Positions 1 to 13,206 of a DNA stretch of 64,000 nt are shown piece after piece (the stretch's first letter is position 1; each line of letters opens with the position of its first letter). A model generated the notes under the pieces. The model saw only the letters and a list, made by a program, of their open reading frames with translations, did not search any database and had not been told where the DNA came from. Source of the DNA: Acanthochromis polyacanthus (Eukaryota; Chordata; Actinopteri; Pomacentridae); NCBI RefSeq assembly GCF_021347895.1, contig NC_067124.1:914630-978629 (forward strand). The letters run 5' to 3'. A program made the position numbers and the translations under genes.

Positions 1-2639
1 CACATTTTGTTCTTTGGCTTTTATATTTGTATGCAGTGTAGCTACTGTTAGAGAACACCTAACCCCAGTTATGCTGACATGAGGGATTTTTGTCACATTC
101 CTGCCATAATCACTAAATATATTTTAATATCACACAATTTAAAAATACAAGTTCATTTGTGAGACCATGATATAATTAGACATGTGATTATGATGTAAGT
201 CAGTACTGTATTAAAAGTAGGATTTCCTTTTGAATGAAGTTTGTCTGTGGCATTGATCAGTGATCTCTCACTGACAATAAATTGAATTTTAGTTGTGGTT
301 TTATCTGTATCCAACAATTCTAGAAAAATATGTTTTAATGTGTTTGGCTATCGCTATCACATGTTATTTAAATATGACAAAGGAGTAACAAGAACTCAAC
401 TTAAGAAGAGCTTGATATTTAACAGAGCACAGACTGCAACAGATACAGCTGAAACATTAACATTCATCTGGTTTTTACGTGCAAACAGTGTAGTAAGCTG
501 TTAACAAGCTGATATAAAACAGCTTCTGATAGCCTGATTGTTATAGTCGACACCACCTGATGCTATTTATTTTGGAAAAAGTCCTGTTACTGATGTTAAA
601 CTGTGGACTTGATTCATTCCTGGGAAGACGCCTACAGATTAACATTTTGCTGACTGTGGTCCTTGAGTCCAAGCTTAATTTTACATTGCAGAATAAACAA
701 CTTTAACTAAGAGACACTGCTTTTCTTCTATCTCAAAAACCGCGCTGAACAATACTCAGCATCTAAACACAGCAAGATCAGTCACATCTTTAATGTTAAC
801 GGGTTAAAAACCATATAATGTGTATGTGTGTAACATAATGATGGTATTTCAGTGTCTATATGCCTTATAAACTCTTTGAAAGTCAGGTACAGCAGATTGT
901 AAGCTAATTTACCTTCACAAACATCAGGTAAACCCAACTTTAATTAGTGAAGGAGATGAGAAAGGTGTGAGTGATGGTGTGCAAAGTCAAACAGACAGCT
1001 GTTGTGGGAAAATGAAACGCTTCCTCCTTTTTGGTACCATGAAGTGAGTTTTCAAACATCCTCCTCTCATTAGCAGTGATCCTGAACAGGGCTGGCAGGG
1101 TTGCAGGCCGGCCCAGGCCACGGGCGATAAAGCTGCGCTACACTGACGTTACAAAGAGGAGTGTAAAATGTTAATGACAACAGATCGGCTGTGATGCACA
1201 CGCTGTAATCACATCATCGTCCCGGCCGGTCAGCCTGTCACCCTGCTTCAGTAGGAGCTGCGTTTCCACCATCGGCGTCGATGAGTTATGCATACTGTGC
1301 CCTATAAGCGCCGTAACCTCACGACACAGAAACATTAGTGGCAGCGTTCACGGCCTGCTGCTCTCCTCCACAGCAGCTCTGTGCTGTGATGATGGGGCTG
1401 TTGGAGTGATGAAGGAGCTACTGGATAACAAGCAGAGACAGCGGAAGATCAGAGGAAAAAGGCTGCCGTAATAACATCCTCTGCTTGAGATGCTGACAGC
1501 TCTGAGAGGCATCATTTAGTCATATGAAAACAACAGAGAGCTGCATGGCTCACAGACAAAAGCTGCACATTAAGCTTGATTTCAGCTTTCTCCTCTGAAA
1601 TGTAAATCAAACACCAAACTGAAGAGTTGAACTTAGTTTCCCCCACTCAGGAAGTATTCATGCCATGTGCACAGAGCAATGAAAAAGAGTAAATGTGACC
1701 ATTATGGGATTACTGCTAACCTGGAAATGGACTGTAAAAGTAGCACAAGAGGAGAGAAAACAAAGACAGTGAAGTGTCTCAGTGATATCAGTTACCCAGC
1801 AATATCTGTCACCGTGAATATTATGACCAACATAAGCTACTGGAGCAGCAACATCCCAGCATCTGTGGAAAAGAGGATCAACTTTTCCTTTTAAAGTGGA
1901 AGAACATGTTACAGTTGAATAAAACAACAGAAAGTAACATACATTTTTGGGATTGCTACTGAGAATTAGCGCATATTTTACAGCTCTACTACAGACAGCA
2001 CAATAATTAAACACAGCTACACACCGTGGTCTATTTAATTGGTCTTTTTTGACAGTAATTTAGAAAATGAAGTACTCTTCTGGGCTAAAATGATTTCTAC
2101 AAAGCAATGTCAGTTAATCAAAAGCAAAAAAGTAGAGAGAGACTCACTTAATTCAACACAGGTGGAGTCGATTGTCACTAGAAGTCCCACAGTTAGTGAA
2201 ATGGAGATTATCTGAGTGCAATGAATGGATGTGTCTGAAGTGACTGTAGTTTAAAGACACCTGCATCTGGAAGCTCCATTCACTGGTGAGCAGTGCTCCT
2301 ACCTATAACTAAACCATGAATACTGAAGAACACTCCATACAGCTCAGTGTAGTTTAATGCTCAGTCGAGGGATGGAAACAAGAACAATTCCAAGTCACTG
2401 AACATCCTTTGAAGTACAGTTTATAATGCACCATTAAAAAACAGAAAGAATACGGCTTAGAGCAAGCTGTCCTCAAAAACTAACTGGCCATTCAACAAAG
2501 AGACTAGTGCAGCAGGCCACCAAGACACCTATGAAGGAGTTACTATGTTCAGGTTCTTCATTAGTCAGAGCTTTAGGGGAGAACAGCAACATAAATGCCA
2601 CTGGTGAAAAAAGCTCATATTAACTCTTCAGTAGAGAAT
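1..2639. other. no gene seen; partly CpG-containing block at 950-1420
   Basis: Only short chance frames. 950-1420 is less AT-rich, with CG-containing phrases such as CCTATAAGCGCCGTAACC and few repeat signs, and might be a conserved non-coding element. That is a guess from composition only. Confidence 0.4.
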
Positions 2640-2800
2640 CTCAAGTCAGCTGGAGGAAGGTTTTCGGGTCTGATGGGCTCCAAATGAAGCTTTTTGGCCG
2701 TTTCAGTAGATGGACACTAAACACTTCCACTCATCCCAAACACACCATGTCCACTGTCAAGCATGGCGGTGGCAGCATCATGCTTCCTGCAGCGGGTATT
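2640..2800 (+). mobile_element. Tc1 transposase fragment
   Basis: The translation shows MKLFGRF and then [11 protein letters not shown], the region after the first catalytic Asp in Tc1 transposases (compare KLELFG and VKHGGGSVM in the intact copy at 32655-33707). The WGC motif is lost, and no inverted repeats are recognisable. It is a dead internal fragment. Confidence 0.7.
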
Positions 2801-3194
2801 TGCTCACCTGTAACTGATGACATGTATTTCTATCTTTTATTTCATGTGAAAACTTGCGCAGCGTGTTGTGTGATGCTGACCAACAGGAGCACAAAATTAC
2901 AAAAAATAGTCCAGACAACCGACGCTCCTTTTTGTACAATCTATTGATGGGTTCAATGAACTTTTAGGCATGTTTTTAACACGAGACAGCCAGCATTACA
3001 CACACCGTGACAAACGTCATTGTTGGTTTACATTTTGTTTCCTACACCTCCAACACCATGAATCACATACTGTAAGTCATGAAAGCACTGCAGTGCAGAT
3101 TGGTGGAAGATCACAGTGTAGTCCGTTTGTGACTCAAAAAGAAAACAACCAAATAACAAACAACATATCTTCAAATTATATTTATTCAGCTTAG

Positions 3195-3350
3195 TTGCAG
3201 TAGAGACAAACAGGGAATGTGGGACAGAGTGCAGTGGACTGACATGCCCTAAAGTCTGACCAGCCTGGACTCAAACTGGGAACTCAGCTGCTGAGAACAT
3301 TTCTGACCGTGTGGTCGCTACGACACTCTAACCCTATCCCACCTATTAGT
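3195..3350 (-). mobile_element. decayed tRNA-derived SINE
   Basis: Same family as the copy at 8365-8575 but older. The box B-like AGTTTGAGTCC is the complement of 3267-3277, and a weak box A lies near 3330. Confidence 0.5.
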
Positions 3351-4237
3351 CAAAGATAGGATTCAGTCCTGGCAACCAAAATGACAACAAAATAGAGCTA
3401 TTCAAGCAATTTAGTCGTGCTCTGCCATGAAGACTGAAGCAGCACAGAATGGAATACTGTAATGTTTTGTCCCTGTGGGCCAAAAACCATTACAAAATAA
3501 GGGATTGTTTGATTTATATAATTTTACATCCAGGCAGGAGGTGCTTTGGCAGCATTTTTCAGTTCTCTGTCATGGGTGACCTACACTCAGCACTGGGCCT
3601 GGATGCATCCTGAAGCTGCTTCACTAACGTGCTGCTCACTCTTTACCTCCTGTGGAGACTCGTTGTCGGGTAGCTCCCTGTGGGTAATTTAAATGCCATT
3701 GTCTTTCAAACTCCAGACTACACACTGTTCAAACAAGCTCGTCTGCTGGCACCCAGGAGGAACAATAGTGTCACAATAGTGCTGGCAGATGGAAGCACAG
3801 CTTTACGGAGGACAGGCCAAGTGAGACATAAGACATTCTGGACCATCTCAGAGGCACCACAACAATCCTGATGACGTCATGTGAGCTATGTGAGCCCCAG
3901 AGGATGTGATATAAGTATTCTCACTGGCTGAATGGCTCTCTTCATAACTAGAATAATGGTTTGACAGGGAAAATCACTGGAGACTTTCTTTAAGGAAAAA
4001 CAGAGCATGTTTGTACATGCTGTACATTCTGGTTGAAAGGAAACTTTTACTAGTCACTCTGCCAAGGAATGTGGTGGAGTTATGTGATGATCGGTGTACA
4101 TTCGTCTGTCTGTCTGTCTGTGTCTGTCTGTATTTCTGTCTGTCACACCACCACCAAGAACGGACAAATGGATTTGGATGAAATTTTTAAGGAAGGTCAG
4201 AAATCACACAAGGAGATTTTGGCAGTGATGCGGCTGC

Positions 4238-4742
4238 CTGCTAGCCTAGCCGTGTTAGACCCAGCTCTGAAGACACAAGGGTCTAGGAACTCTGGACAGG
4301 GAGGGAGGCGGGCTAAAAGGTTGTCTTTCAAATCACTCTGCAGCAATTGGGTAGGTATACAACCAATCAGCGCAACGAATAGGCTCCTAGAGCGCCGGAA
4401 ATCAGAGGATGCGCGAGTTCTGTGAAGCCTTATTTAAACACTTCAGTGCCGTCCTTTGTTTATCTTTCAAGTTGAATTTTAGCTTCAAATCTTTAAGGGC
4501 TGTGGCCAAAGCCGAGTCCAAAGATAACTGTTTATTGTGCGCCGGTTGTTTCTGTCAGAATCGTCGCGCCTCTGTCGTCACTTCGTTACGCCCGCCTTCT
4601 GACTCTACACTTCATGGTGATTGGTCCGGCCAGTTTTAGGAGAATCCAGCCTCGAGCCTTATGGAGGGTAACTAGACCCACCCTGGCAGAGAATTAAATT
4701 CGTTGCCGTGGGTTGTCTAGCGCGGCTAGGCTAGCTGACTGC
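4238..4742. mobile_element. MITE-like element with inverted ends
   Basis: CTAGCCTAGCCGTGTTAGAC at 4241 is mirrored by GTCTAGCGCGGCTAGGCTAG near 4714. The interior is unusually CG-rich for its surroundings and is not coding beyond chance frames. The stretch just before it (4060-4235) is a separate dispersed repeat containing CTGT runs. Confidence 0.65.
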
Positions 4743-7700
4743 ATCAATTCATGTCGCCCGCCCACGTAATTCAGTATCCATCCATAACGTGCACATGGTT
4801 AACACATGCCTGTGCTCAATGCAAGGTCATTGTTTATTTATTTAGTCTGTGGGTAGATCTATAGTAGAAGGCCAGAGTCTATGTTGCTGTGATTCCTGAT
4901 CATCAATAACTAATAAATAAATGCTGCATTTATTAAAAAAAAGAAAAACAAAGCTGCATTTCTGACAATGCCATTTGGGGGAGTACTGTGCTCTCTGAGT
5001 GCTTTTCTTCTGTCTGTATGAAATGGTGACAGTTTTCATCTTAATATGGAAGGAGAAACACAGTCCTCCTGCTTTCTGGTACTATTAAGTTAAAATGATC
5101 GCTTTATGAAAATGTGCTGAGGACACAGTGTGGCACTGCTAACAGTGACATTCAAAACTACAGTATGGTAATTAAAAAAGACATTATTGGTGAAAAAGTC
5201 GCTGCTATCTGCTGCAGATAATCACATGCACTACAATTAAAGCAGGAGAATAAACCGCTCTCTCGCTCTCTTTGTAAAAAATGACATTAAACGCTGCACA
5301 TCATGACCATGATTTATTCTCTGCACACAGACCACAGCACAGTAAGCGAATCCTTTCCTAACTTTTCTACAGAAGCTATTAAAGTCGACACAATGTGTAG
5401 TGAGATCTGCAGCCTTACAGATGAGACCAGCAGGCCCAACATTCAGGTTCTTACATCTGAATAACGCAGCCTTGTTTCCAGGCTTTTCATTAAATAGCAT
5501 GAAAATTATGCAAAGATGTGCACACAAAGCGTGACAGGAGAGTTTTTCCTATCATTTACAGAAGGAGGTGAAAAGGCATGAGGGGATGATTTAGGGAAGT
5601 TGTGGGTAGGCCTTGTTTCAAAAAACACTTTTTTTGACTGAAAACTTCCATTCTCAACCATCAATACAACCTTTCGAAATGGTGATTAATTCAAATCCTG
5701 CTTGTGTCCTCTAGCTGTTATGCCAGTTTTAAACACTTTCAAATATGCATCACTTAGACTTCTGAAACCAACCAAGGACAATTACGGTAATACTGAGGGA
5801 AGGCATGTGAAGAATAAACATCATACTCTACTTTCCTCCCTGAGTTGTAGGAAGGGACACTTTGACAAGAAAGCAGATGAGACGATACTCTCAACTTGTC
5901 AAACCGTCCTTCCCTCCACCTGTCGCCTCTGTGGGATAGTGAGCGTCTTTGTTCTGTCTCAGCGATAAAGCCTCTCCTGAAAAAGGCTTCTGTCTGATGG
6001 ACCTGGCTACCAGGGACACCTGCATGCAGGGGGAACTATAATTTGGGAGACGTTCCGGGAAGCGGGACGCTCAAAACATCAATGCCTCGTCAGTCCTGGA
6101 ACCATTCAGAAAACGGGGCTCGTCACACAGGATCCCATCTAAAGATAGACTGAGGGAATATATTGGAACGGACTAAAGGCCTCTCTCTGGCAAGTGGAAA
6201 TGGGGAACACACAAACTGGCATGAATGCACACAGAAACAGTGGCGACCATCCTGGTTGGCCAGTAGGAATGTGTCTCTGCCTATCACTTCGCTTTGGCTC
6301 CAGGTTTCCACTTTTCTTGGGTTTATCATGTGAAAGCTGTGCTGCTGTGGGGTTCCAGAGGTCAGCTCTGCTCCACAAACAGAAGGCCTCAGTATCTCCA
6401 GGCTACAATCAGCTCAAACTAGTGGAGAAAGAGAGGGGGAGGACAGCAGAGAAATGTGCTGAGCAATATGCCTTATTCTCTTGGTCTTTCTCTGGCTACA
6501 GTCTGTCTTGTGTCCTAGAAATGTTGGAAAGATTCAGTTGAGTTCATCTTTTCACACATGGGGGTGGTGTGTATATTGCGTCAGTGTTTTCAGCCATGCT
6601 CTAGTGTCACTATGAGGTGACCTGACATCGCTAGACGAATGCACTGATCTGAAATAGTCTGGAGCTTTTCTTATTTAAGACCTCCAGTGGACATCACAAA
6701 CCAGATCTGGACACATCTGGATGGAAGCACAACGAGACATGTGATGCAGCCTGAAGCCAAAGAAAAGGGAAAAAAGGCTTCAACTGTGGTTGTTTGATTT
6801 TCTTTTAGAGAGACTGTCTTTTACTACTGACGTGACTGCAGATTTATGAAAAAATAAACGGTGGCTAATGTGCAGTCTTTGTTTCAACAGTCCAGTCCTT
6901 TAATCCACATTCGCCTACAGCAGAACTGCATGCTCAGCTGCATTTGGCTGGAAAAGATATTTTCTGCTGGATTATGTGAGTCATGTTTCCCAAATACATT
7001 TCAAATCAACATATCTTTGAACTTTATTGTAGAAAAAGGTAGGTGAGGCTTTAGATATGTTGAGAAATGGTCATACTTTAACCCACAGTATGCTACACTT
7101 TTAAAGAAATCATCTTTTGTCAAACATAAAAAACATCAATCTTTTTAAGTTAAGGCAACTTCTAATGAAAACATGTTTAACTGTTAGATTGCATTTGATT
7201 AACTGAATTGGCTTTTCATCAGAAACTAAAGTAAGGTTTAATTACCACTTAATACGACACACAGACATTTATAAAAATCATTTTTCATGTTTAATGTTTG
7301 CAGGGTCACAGCTTCAGTCCAAAATGAGTCAGGTTACTTTTCATAATTATTAATGCTGTGGAGCTAATATTTATATTAGTTACTGTAGATGAACCTCTGT
7401 TACTAATAACACTGAACTGTCTGAGCTTTGGTGAGACATTAGTTATATTAACCTCCATAACAGGACTGTGGCATCTCTGCCTTAATATGTATTATAGTAA
7501 AGTAATATTTTATAGAATTTATTTTGGGCTTTAACCCTTTAAATGTGAAATCACTGCATAAATAACACGATCAGGTCTTACACACAGCACAACCAATATT
7601 ACTGATTTTACTGGTAAGCTCTTTCACATAACAGCTGTTGTTGTAAACATGCTGTACATCTAACAATGACTTAAACAGACTGACGTTTGTATGTTTGCTT

Positions 7701-7843
7701 AAAAGGATTTTTTAAAAGTTTTACGTACTTAATTATCACAAGTTTTTAAGTTGAAAAATGAAATTGCTCCAGTGGAGGGAGGGCAACACTGACCTCATGG
7801 TGAAGAAAAATATATTCATCAAGTCAGTGTCTTTAAGTTCATT
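4743..7843. other. no gene seen
   Basis: AT-rich sequence with short chance frames on both strands (longest about 115 codons at 6194-6541, no recognisable motif). No repeat that I could name. Confidence 0.5.
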
Positions 7844-8236
7844 TACAGCGTCCGCCATAATTATTGGCAGTCCTGGTTAAGATGTGTTGAAAACCTTAAA
7901 ATAAATTCAATTTTTACTGCAGAAGCATACTCACACTGAAAATAGTAGAAAAATGTATTATAGGAGAAGATTAGGTGCTGTTTTGTTGGCTAAAGGGGGT
8001 TGTACAAAGTTTGAACATCAGGGCTGCTAATAATTGTGGCACACATGATTTGATGTAAAAGAATTATTTCTTAATGTGGGATTTTTTTTCTCCACTGAAT
8101 AAATGCACTTGAATTAAAGGTTGGATTTTCCTCTTTTCTCATTGTGGTCCTATATTATTTTGAGAAAAACTGAATTTATTAGAAGCTAAAGAACACATCT
8201 TAACCAGGGGTGCCAATAATTATGGAGGACGCTGTA
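7844..8236. mobile_element. Tc1-type MITE, 393 bp
   Basis: Left end TACAGCGTCCGCCATAATTA and right end TAATTATGGAGGACGCTGTA are near-perfect inverted repeats. They extend inward through CCTGGTTAAGATGTG and its mirror. No coding sequence. TA ends suggest mobilisation by a Tc1/mariner transposase. Confidence 0.85.
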
Positions 8237-8364
8237 GCTTTAAATCAACCGACACAGAAATATGAGTTCAAATTACACAAAACATTAAGATAATTACTAA
8301 TATAATTATGTCACTCCAACCCATCAAAATAATGCCTACAGTAATAAGGTCAATGGATTTTTTT

Positions 8365-8575
8365 TTAAGTTAAATTTTTGGCCTTTTGTTGGCTTTACTA
8401 GACAGGTTAGTAGAGATGCAGACAGGAAAGTAGGGAGAAGAATGAGGGGAAGACCTGCAGTAAAGTTTTAGGGTTCAGACAGCTGGAACTGAACCCAGGC
8501 CGCTGCATCGGGGACTAAAGCTCTGTTTGTGGGTCGTCTGCTCAACCAGCTGAGGGATCTAGGCACCAGTTCAAT
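8365..8575 (-). mobile_element. tRNA-derived SINE
   Basis: On the minus strand CTCAGCTGGTTGAGC (complement of 8540-8554) is box A and GGTTCAGTTCC (8485-8495) is box B. The body carries the AGACAGGAAAGTAGGGAGAA wording of a common fish SINE. Confidence 0.75.
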
Positions 8576-10924
8576 GCATTTATAAAAGTGTATTTTCCTA
8601 AACTTTTCCACGTAGTTTTGGTTTGAGAACCACTTTGAGGCTGGAAGGCTTTCCTACTGCATCACACTTAAAGAGAATATGTTGGCTTCTAAATAATTCT
8701 TCTACAACAATGAATGATGACTAATGACGATGCAGTGTAATTGTAGGGGAATGCGTTTTCTGGAAGACAGGGTTGTTTATAAAACCTTTCCTAAATTAGA
8801 TTAACCAAAGCAAATTAAACTTGAGCTCTAAGATTCTCCTTGTTAACAGACCAACTGTGAGGTGACAATTAAATCAAGTGGATTGAAAATAAATTTCATT
8901 ACATCTCCCTCTGGATTAATTAAACCATCTTTGATGTTCACAACTTTTCATCTAGAGGAAACATCAAGTCATTTTCCACGTTTTTTGGTTTATGACTAAT
9001 GCCTTACCATCAGCTTTGGCTCTAGTTGAGTTACTCATCAAATCTTGGATGCCAAGATGCTAAAACGAGGAAGAAAACTTTATAGCTGACTAAGGATTGG
9101 TGTCACCATGGTTACTGTGGGTGTGACAGTAGCATTTATCTGAAGACACCACAGTACAGCCTCTGCACAGGCTGTAGACACTCAGCATGTGTTTAGACAG
9201 GATGTGAATGGAACCTAGATACAAAGTCAATGGGAAGATTCTCTGGAGGCGTTGGAAAATGAGCTGCCACGCGAACACACACAAACACTCCTTCATAAGG
9301 TCAGCGAGTCCGTTTCAGGCTCTGTACAGTTGGCACCACAACGACTGTTTGGGCCGAAGCAACAGGCGCTGCTGGAACGGTTCATTAGCCAAATTTGCAT
9401 CAAAGATGTGACGCAAAACTCTGAGCCGAGCATCTGGAACACGGAGGATGATTGTCATTATAATTATGAATAACCAGCTAGAAATGTCTTACAACAAAGA
9501 ACCTTTGTCAAGTATTATGTAGCTAATAAACCACTTATCAGCGGTCACAAAAGATTAAGTGCTGTTTAAATCATTTGTTCTCATTATGAAGATCCAAAAC
9601 AGCCAAAAAAGAAGAGCCACACTTTAGCTTAAGCCACTCCATCCATGAGGCATGCAGAGATGACTTGAGTCTGTAGATTGGACCATTTGTCTCAGCCGTG
9701 AGTGCTGACTGATTGCCCTGTCGTTAGCATCCCCCTCTCCGTCTCTTCCTGTTCCCAATTCTATTCATCCCTCATTTAGATCCTCCCTGCAGCAGAGCTA
9801 CAGCGGTCCATATAGCTGTCATCCCATCGATGGGACACAGCTGAAAGATCGGTCTTTGCTAAATACCTAAAAGATGTCACTTTTAGAACACAAGTCTGTA
9901 TTCTGCCACATATTGTCTGTTACAACACTGCATCATCAGCCACTGGTGGCCTCTTAAAGTCTCTTATTTTGTGTCTTTGTCTATGTGAATGTTAGATTTT
10001 ATGCCCAGTTTCTACCTGCAGCACAAGCATTTTCTTCATTTTGAATCACAGCCTTCTAGAAAACACACTATGCATCTTCCCCAAGAGTGCAGATTAGCAG
10101 CAACAGGAAACTGAACTGCTTATTTTTCCATAATACATTTGGAACGTAACCGCTGATAAGCATTTTGCCCCCCGACAGTGAGGCAAAAGCTCCTGTCTCC
10201 AGACTGAGAAGCAGCTGATTCATCTTCCCTCAGGCTGGAGGAGATATCAAGCTGCAGCAGCAGCAGAAACAGCATCCTAACTCCCTACTTCCAGCAGGGC
10301 TTCCATCTCCTCTGTCAGCTGTCAGCTCACAATGCCTCTTGCCCATCAGACCAGTGCTTTCAACTCAATCCTTGTCTGTCTGCCCACCTACCTCCACACT
10401 TTCTTTCTAAAGTTGGAAATGAGGTTTTATAGCACTAAAGCCAATTTGTATCCTGGAAGCTAAACAACAGAAATATTGCTGATGCATCTGACAGGTTTCA
10501 TTCTCATCTACTGTATTCTCACATCAGACCACTCAGCCATGACAGTAAGCACTTTTCTGTGTGCTTTCTGGATGTCTGTTTGGACTTGTTTTTTGATTCC
10601 TGCTCACTGTGTCATTCCTCCCCAGGAGCAGGTTGACTCTGTGGCCTTCGCCTGCTCTAAGGTTTGCTGCTGAGGCTTACTGAGACAATGGACAGACTAA
10701 TGAGCCCCTGAAGGCTCACCGTTATGCCCCATGGTCCAGTTTGAATGCCTGGATGGGGGAGCAGCAGAGTGAGAGGTGTGGGAACAGGGGGTGGCTGTAA
10801 AGTTATGTGGACATCGGGGGGGCCAGAGGCAAAGACGGTAAGAAAACAGTGAAATGAGACTAAGAGTCTGTGGCCATGCTGAAGGCTCTTTGAGGTCATT
10901 ATTGGGCAGCAGCATTTTCAGCTA
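8576..10924. other. no gene seen; AT-rich block at 8800-8990
   Basis: Short chance frames only. 8800-8990 has homeodomain-type cores (GGATTAATTAAACC, TTAAATCAAGTGGATTG) and no repeat signs, so it may be a conserved non-coding element; this is unproven. Confidence 0.4.
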
Positions 10925-11925
10925 AATGCTACCATCAGCATGCTAACATGCTCACAACGACTGTTATTCCTTCATTTGAGAACCATGAAGGCTAGCGCGT
11001 TAGCACGCTAATATTTGCTAATTAACACAAAATAGAGCTAAGAATGACGTTTGGAAGATATTTGTTCAGAAATCAAAATATTGAAGAAATAGCATTTTAA
11101 ACAAAAAAAAGATTTGACAAAATGCATGTTCCCACCTCCTAACTGTGTTATGTGGGATTTTAAGCTCTTCTTGATCCAAGGAATCAAATTGATCCTCTTT
11201 TGTGAAAATCAGACATATGGTTCAAACAGCATGTAAAGAAACAAAAATCTTAATTGGCTTTTCCTCTATGCACATTCCACCTCTGCACCACGTTTCATGG
11301 AAATTAGCTGAGTAGTTTTCATGTAATTCTGCTCACGGTCACAAAAACAGCAAGAAAAAAACTTTTCCATGTGGGTGATTGACAGTTTAGGGTAAATGTT
11401 GAAAATTAAAAAGTTAATGAAGAGTGCACACTTGAAATGGAATGACCAAATTTAAAATAAACCACAAGTATGTTAGATAAAATGATATCTAATACCATCA
11501 TCAAGACACCAAAGTGCGTTGGTCCATTGGGTTAACCGACCTCAGTCATGTGGATGTTGGTGCAGCCGTAACAATGGCCATGAATGTCTGTACTAAATGT
11601 CATGTCAATCCACCCAGTAGCTGTTAAGGCATTTTGTTTAAATCTGTCAATGTTTGTCATGGTGTCATAATACAACAAGAGGTATTTGATCATTCAAAAA
11701 CCATAGAAGTATGTCAAATTTTGTACTAAACCATCTGTTATAAGCGATTAGTAAAAAGTTTGATGTTCTAGTCGCATTAGATAAACGACATAAGAGTCCA
11801 TCCTCTGTGGATCATGAACATCCATACGTAATTTCAAGGTCGTCCATCCAGTAGTTGAGATATTTCAGCCTTTCACTAAACGGACAAATCTGATGGTCCA
11901 GAGGGAAGAGCAGGGTCATAGAGCA
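10925..11925 (+). repeat. old dispersed repeat
   Basis: Starts with CATGCTAACATGCTCAC-type wording and has several blocks like AATCCACCCAGTAGCTGTTA and GTCCATCCAGTAGTTGAGAT. The same phrases recur at 14310-14690, so this is one family. No coding. Confidence 0.5.
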
Positions 11926-13087
11926 GTTCATAACCTTTTTGGAACCCTATAAAAATTATGGTTAGGACAAACGCTGACTGCGTCACAATGCTCTTCATCT
12001 ATATTTTCCACCTTCACAGTGACTCAGTAAAAGAAGGAAAGAGCAAAGATTCTGTGATTCCTCTTTCGAGAACAACTTTAAGATTCTCAGGATAGATGAC
12101 CCATTAGGATAGGGTGACTGAAACGGGAACTCAATCTAATGCCTCATTTCCTCTCAGAGATGAGACAAGCTTCATGGCTTGACCTCTCCCAAAAGGATCT
12201 CTTCTTTCTACAGTGGCCACGTTGTAATCTCACACATCGCTGTCTCACTTAATCCGAAAATAATATCACAGCCATTAGCAAAGGCAAAGACCTGGAAAAT
12301 CCAATTTGAAAATCATACTGTCGCGTTCGTAGACTTGATCTGTCCATATGCGTAGTGCCATGTGTAGTTTTACTGGACATTCATCTCTGATGGGTGAGAA
12401 GTCAGAGAGGAAGCAGTTCTGGTTGAAGGAATGCATTGATTTGCACTGTTTAGTACCAGCCTAAGTACTCAAGGACAGAAAGTTTGCTAACGAAAGGCCA
12501 AGTAAGATTCAGGACGATAGGAAATATTTGTTTTTGCTCCTTCAGATTGTAGAAATAGATTTGTATTTCACTGTGCTAGCTGCACAGAGCCAGGGATCGC
12601 AACGTTTGTTGGTTGGTCCACTGCTTTGGTTCAGATTGAAATATCTATACAGCATGGATGGCAGTGAGATTTTGCAGTCATTCATGGTCACCATAGGATG
12701 AAGCCTGCTGACTTAGAAGGTCTCCTGACTTCCTTCAAACCATAAAGGAGCAGACATTTTTAAGCTTTATGTACTATATGCCTCAGTAACTGCTGGATGC
12801 AATGACAGTATTTGCTGAAGACATTCATGGTTCCCAGAGGATGAACTCAGGAGACTTCGATGATGCCAAGATTCTTCATCTTGTGCCATTATACTATCCC
12901 TGGGTCTAGGTTTTCAGGCATCTGGTAAAATATTTAATATCTTTATACCTTCCCGATGACTGAATGACTTCAGACATGTGGTCTCGTGCCACCATGAAAC
13001 TGATGTTTGTGGTTATTAGTGAAAGGTTCTGACAACTATTGTATGGATTGTGTAGAAATTTACAGATATTATACGGAATGAAAAATT
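11926..13087. other. no gene seen
   Basis: AT-rich, with scattered old-repeat wording (repeated CAGGATGAACTC/CATAGGATGAAG-like phrases near 12690 and 12840). No coding evidence. Confidence 0.4.
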
Positions 13088-13206
13088 GGGGCTGCACTGT
13101 GGCTTTCATTTCGCAGCTTTAAGATCCCCAGTGCGCGTCCTGGCCTTCCTGGGATCGTATACCTGCAAGGTGAAAGTGCTAACCATCAAGCCACTGTGCA
13201 GCCCCA
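13088..13206. repeat. small fold-back repeat
   Basis: GGGGCTGCACTGTGGCTT (13089) returns inverted as AAGCCACTGTGCAGCCCC (to 13205). The outer arms match for about 18 bases and the centre is not palindromic. It resembles the head of a common fish tRNA-like SINE in both directions. Confidence 0.6.

Noticed and set aside
6194..6541. 115-codon plus-strand frame opposite a 79-codon frame
   Set aside because: No similarity recognised, no neighbouring exons, ordinary intergenic composition.
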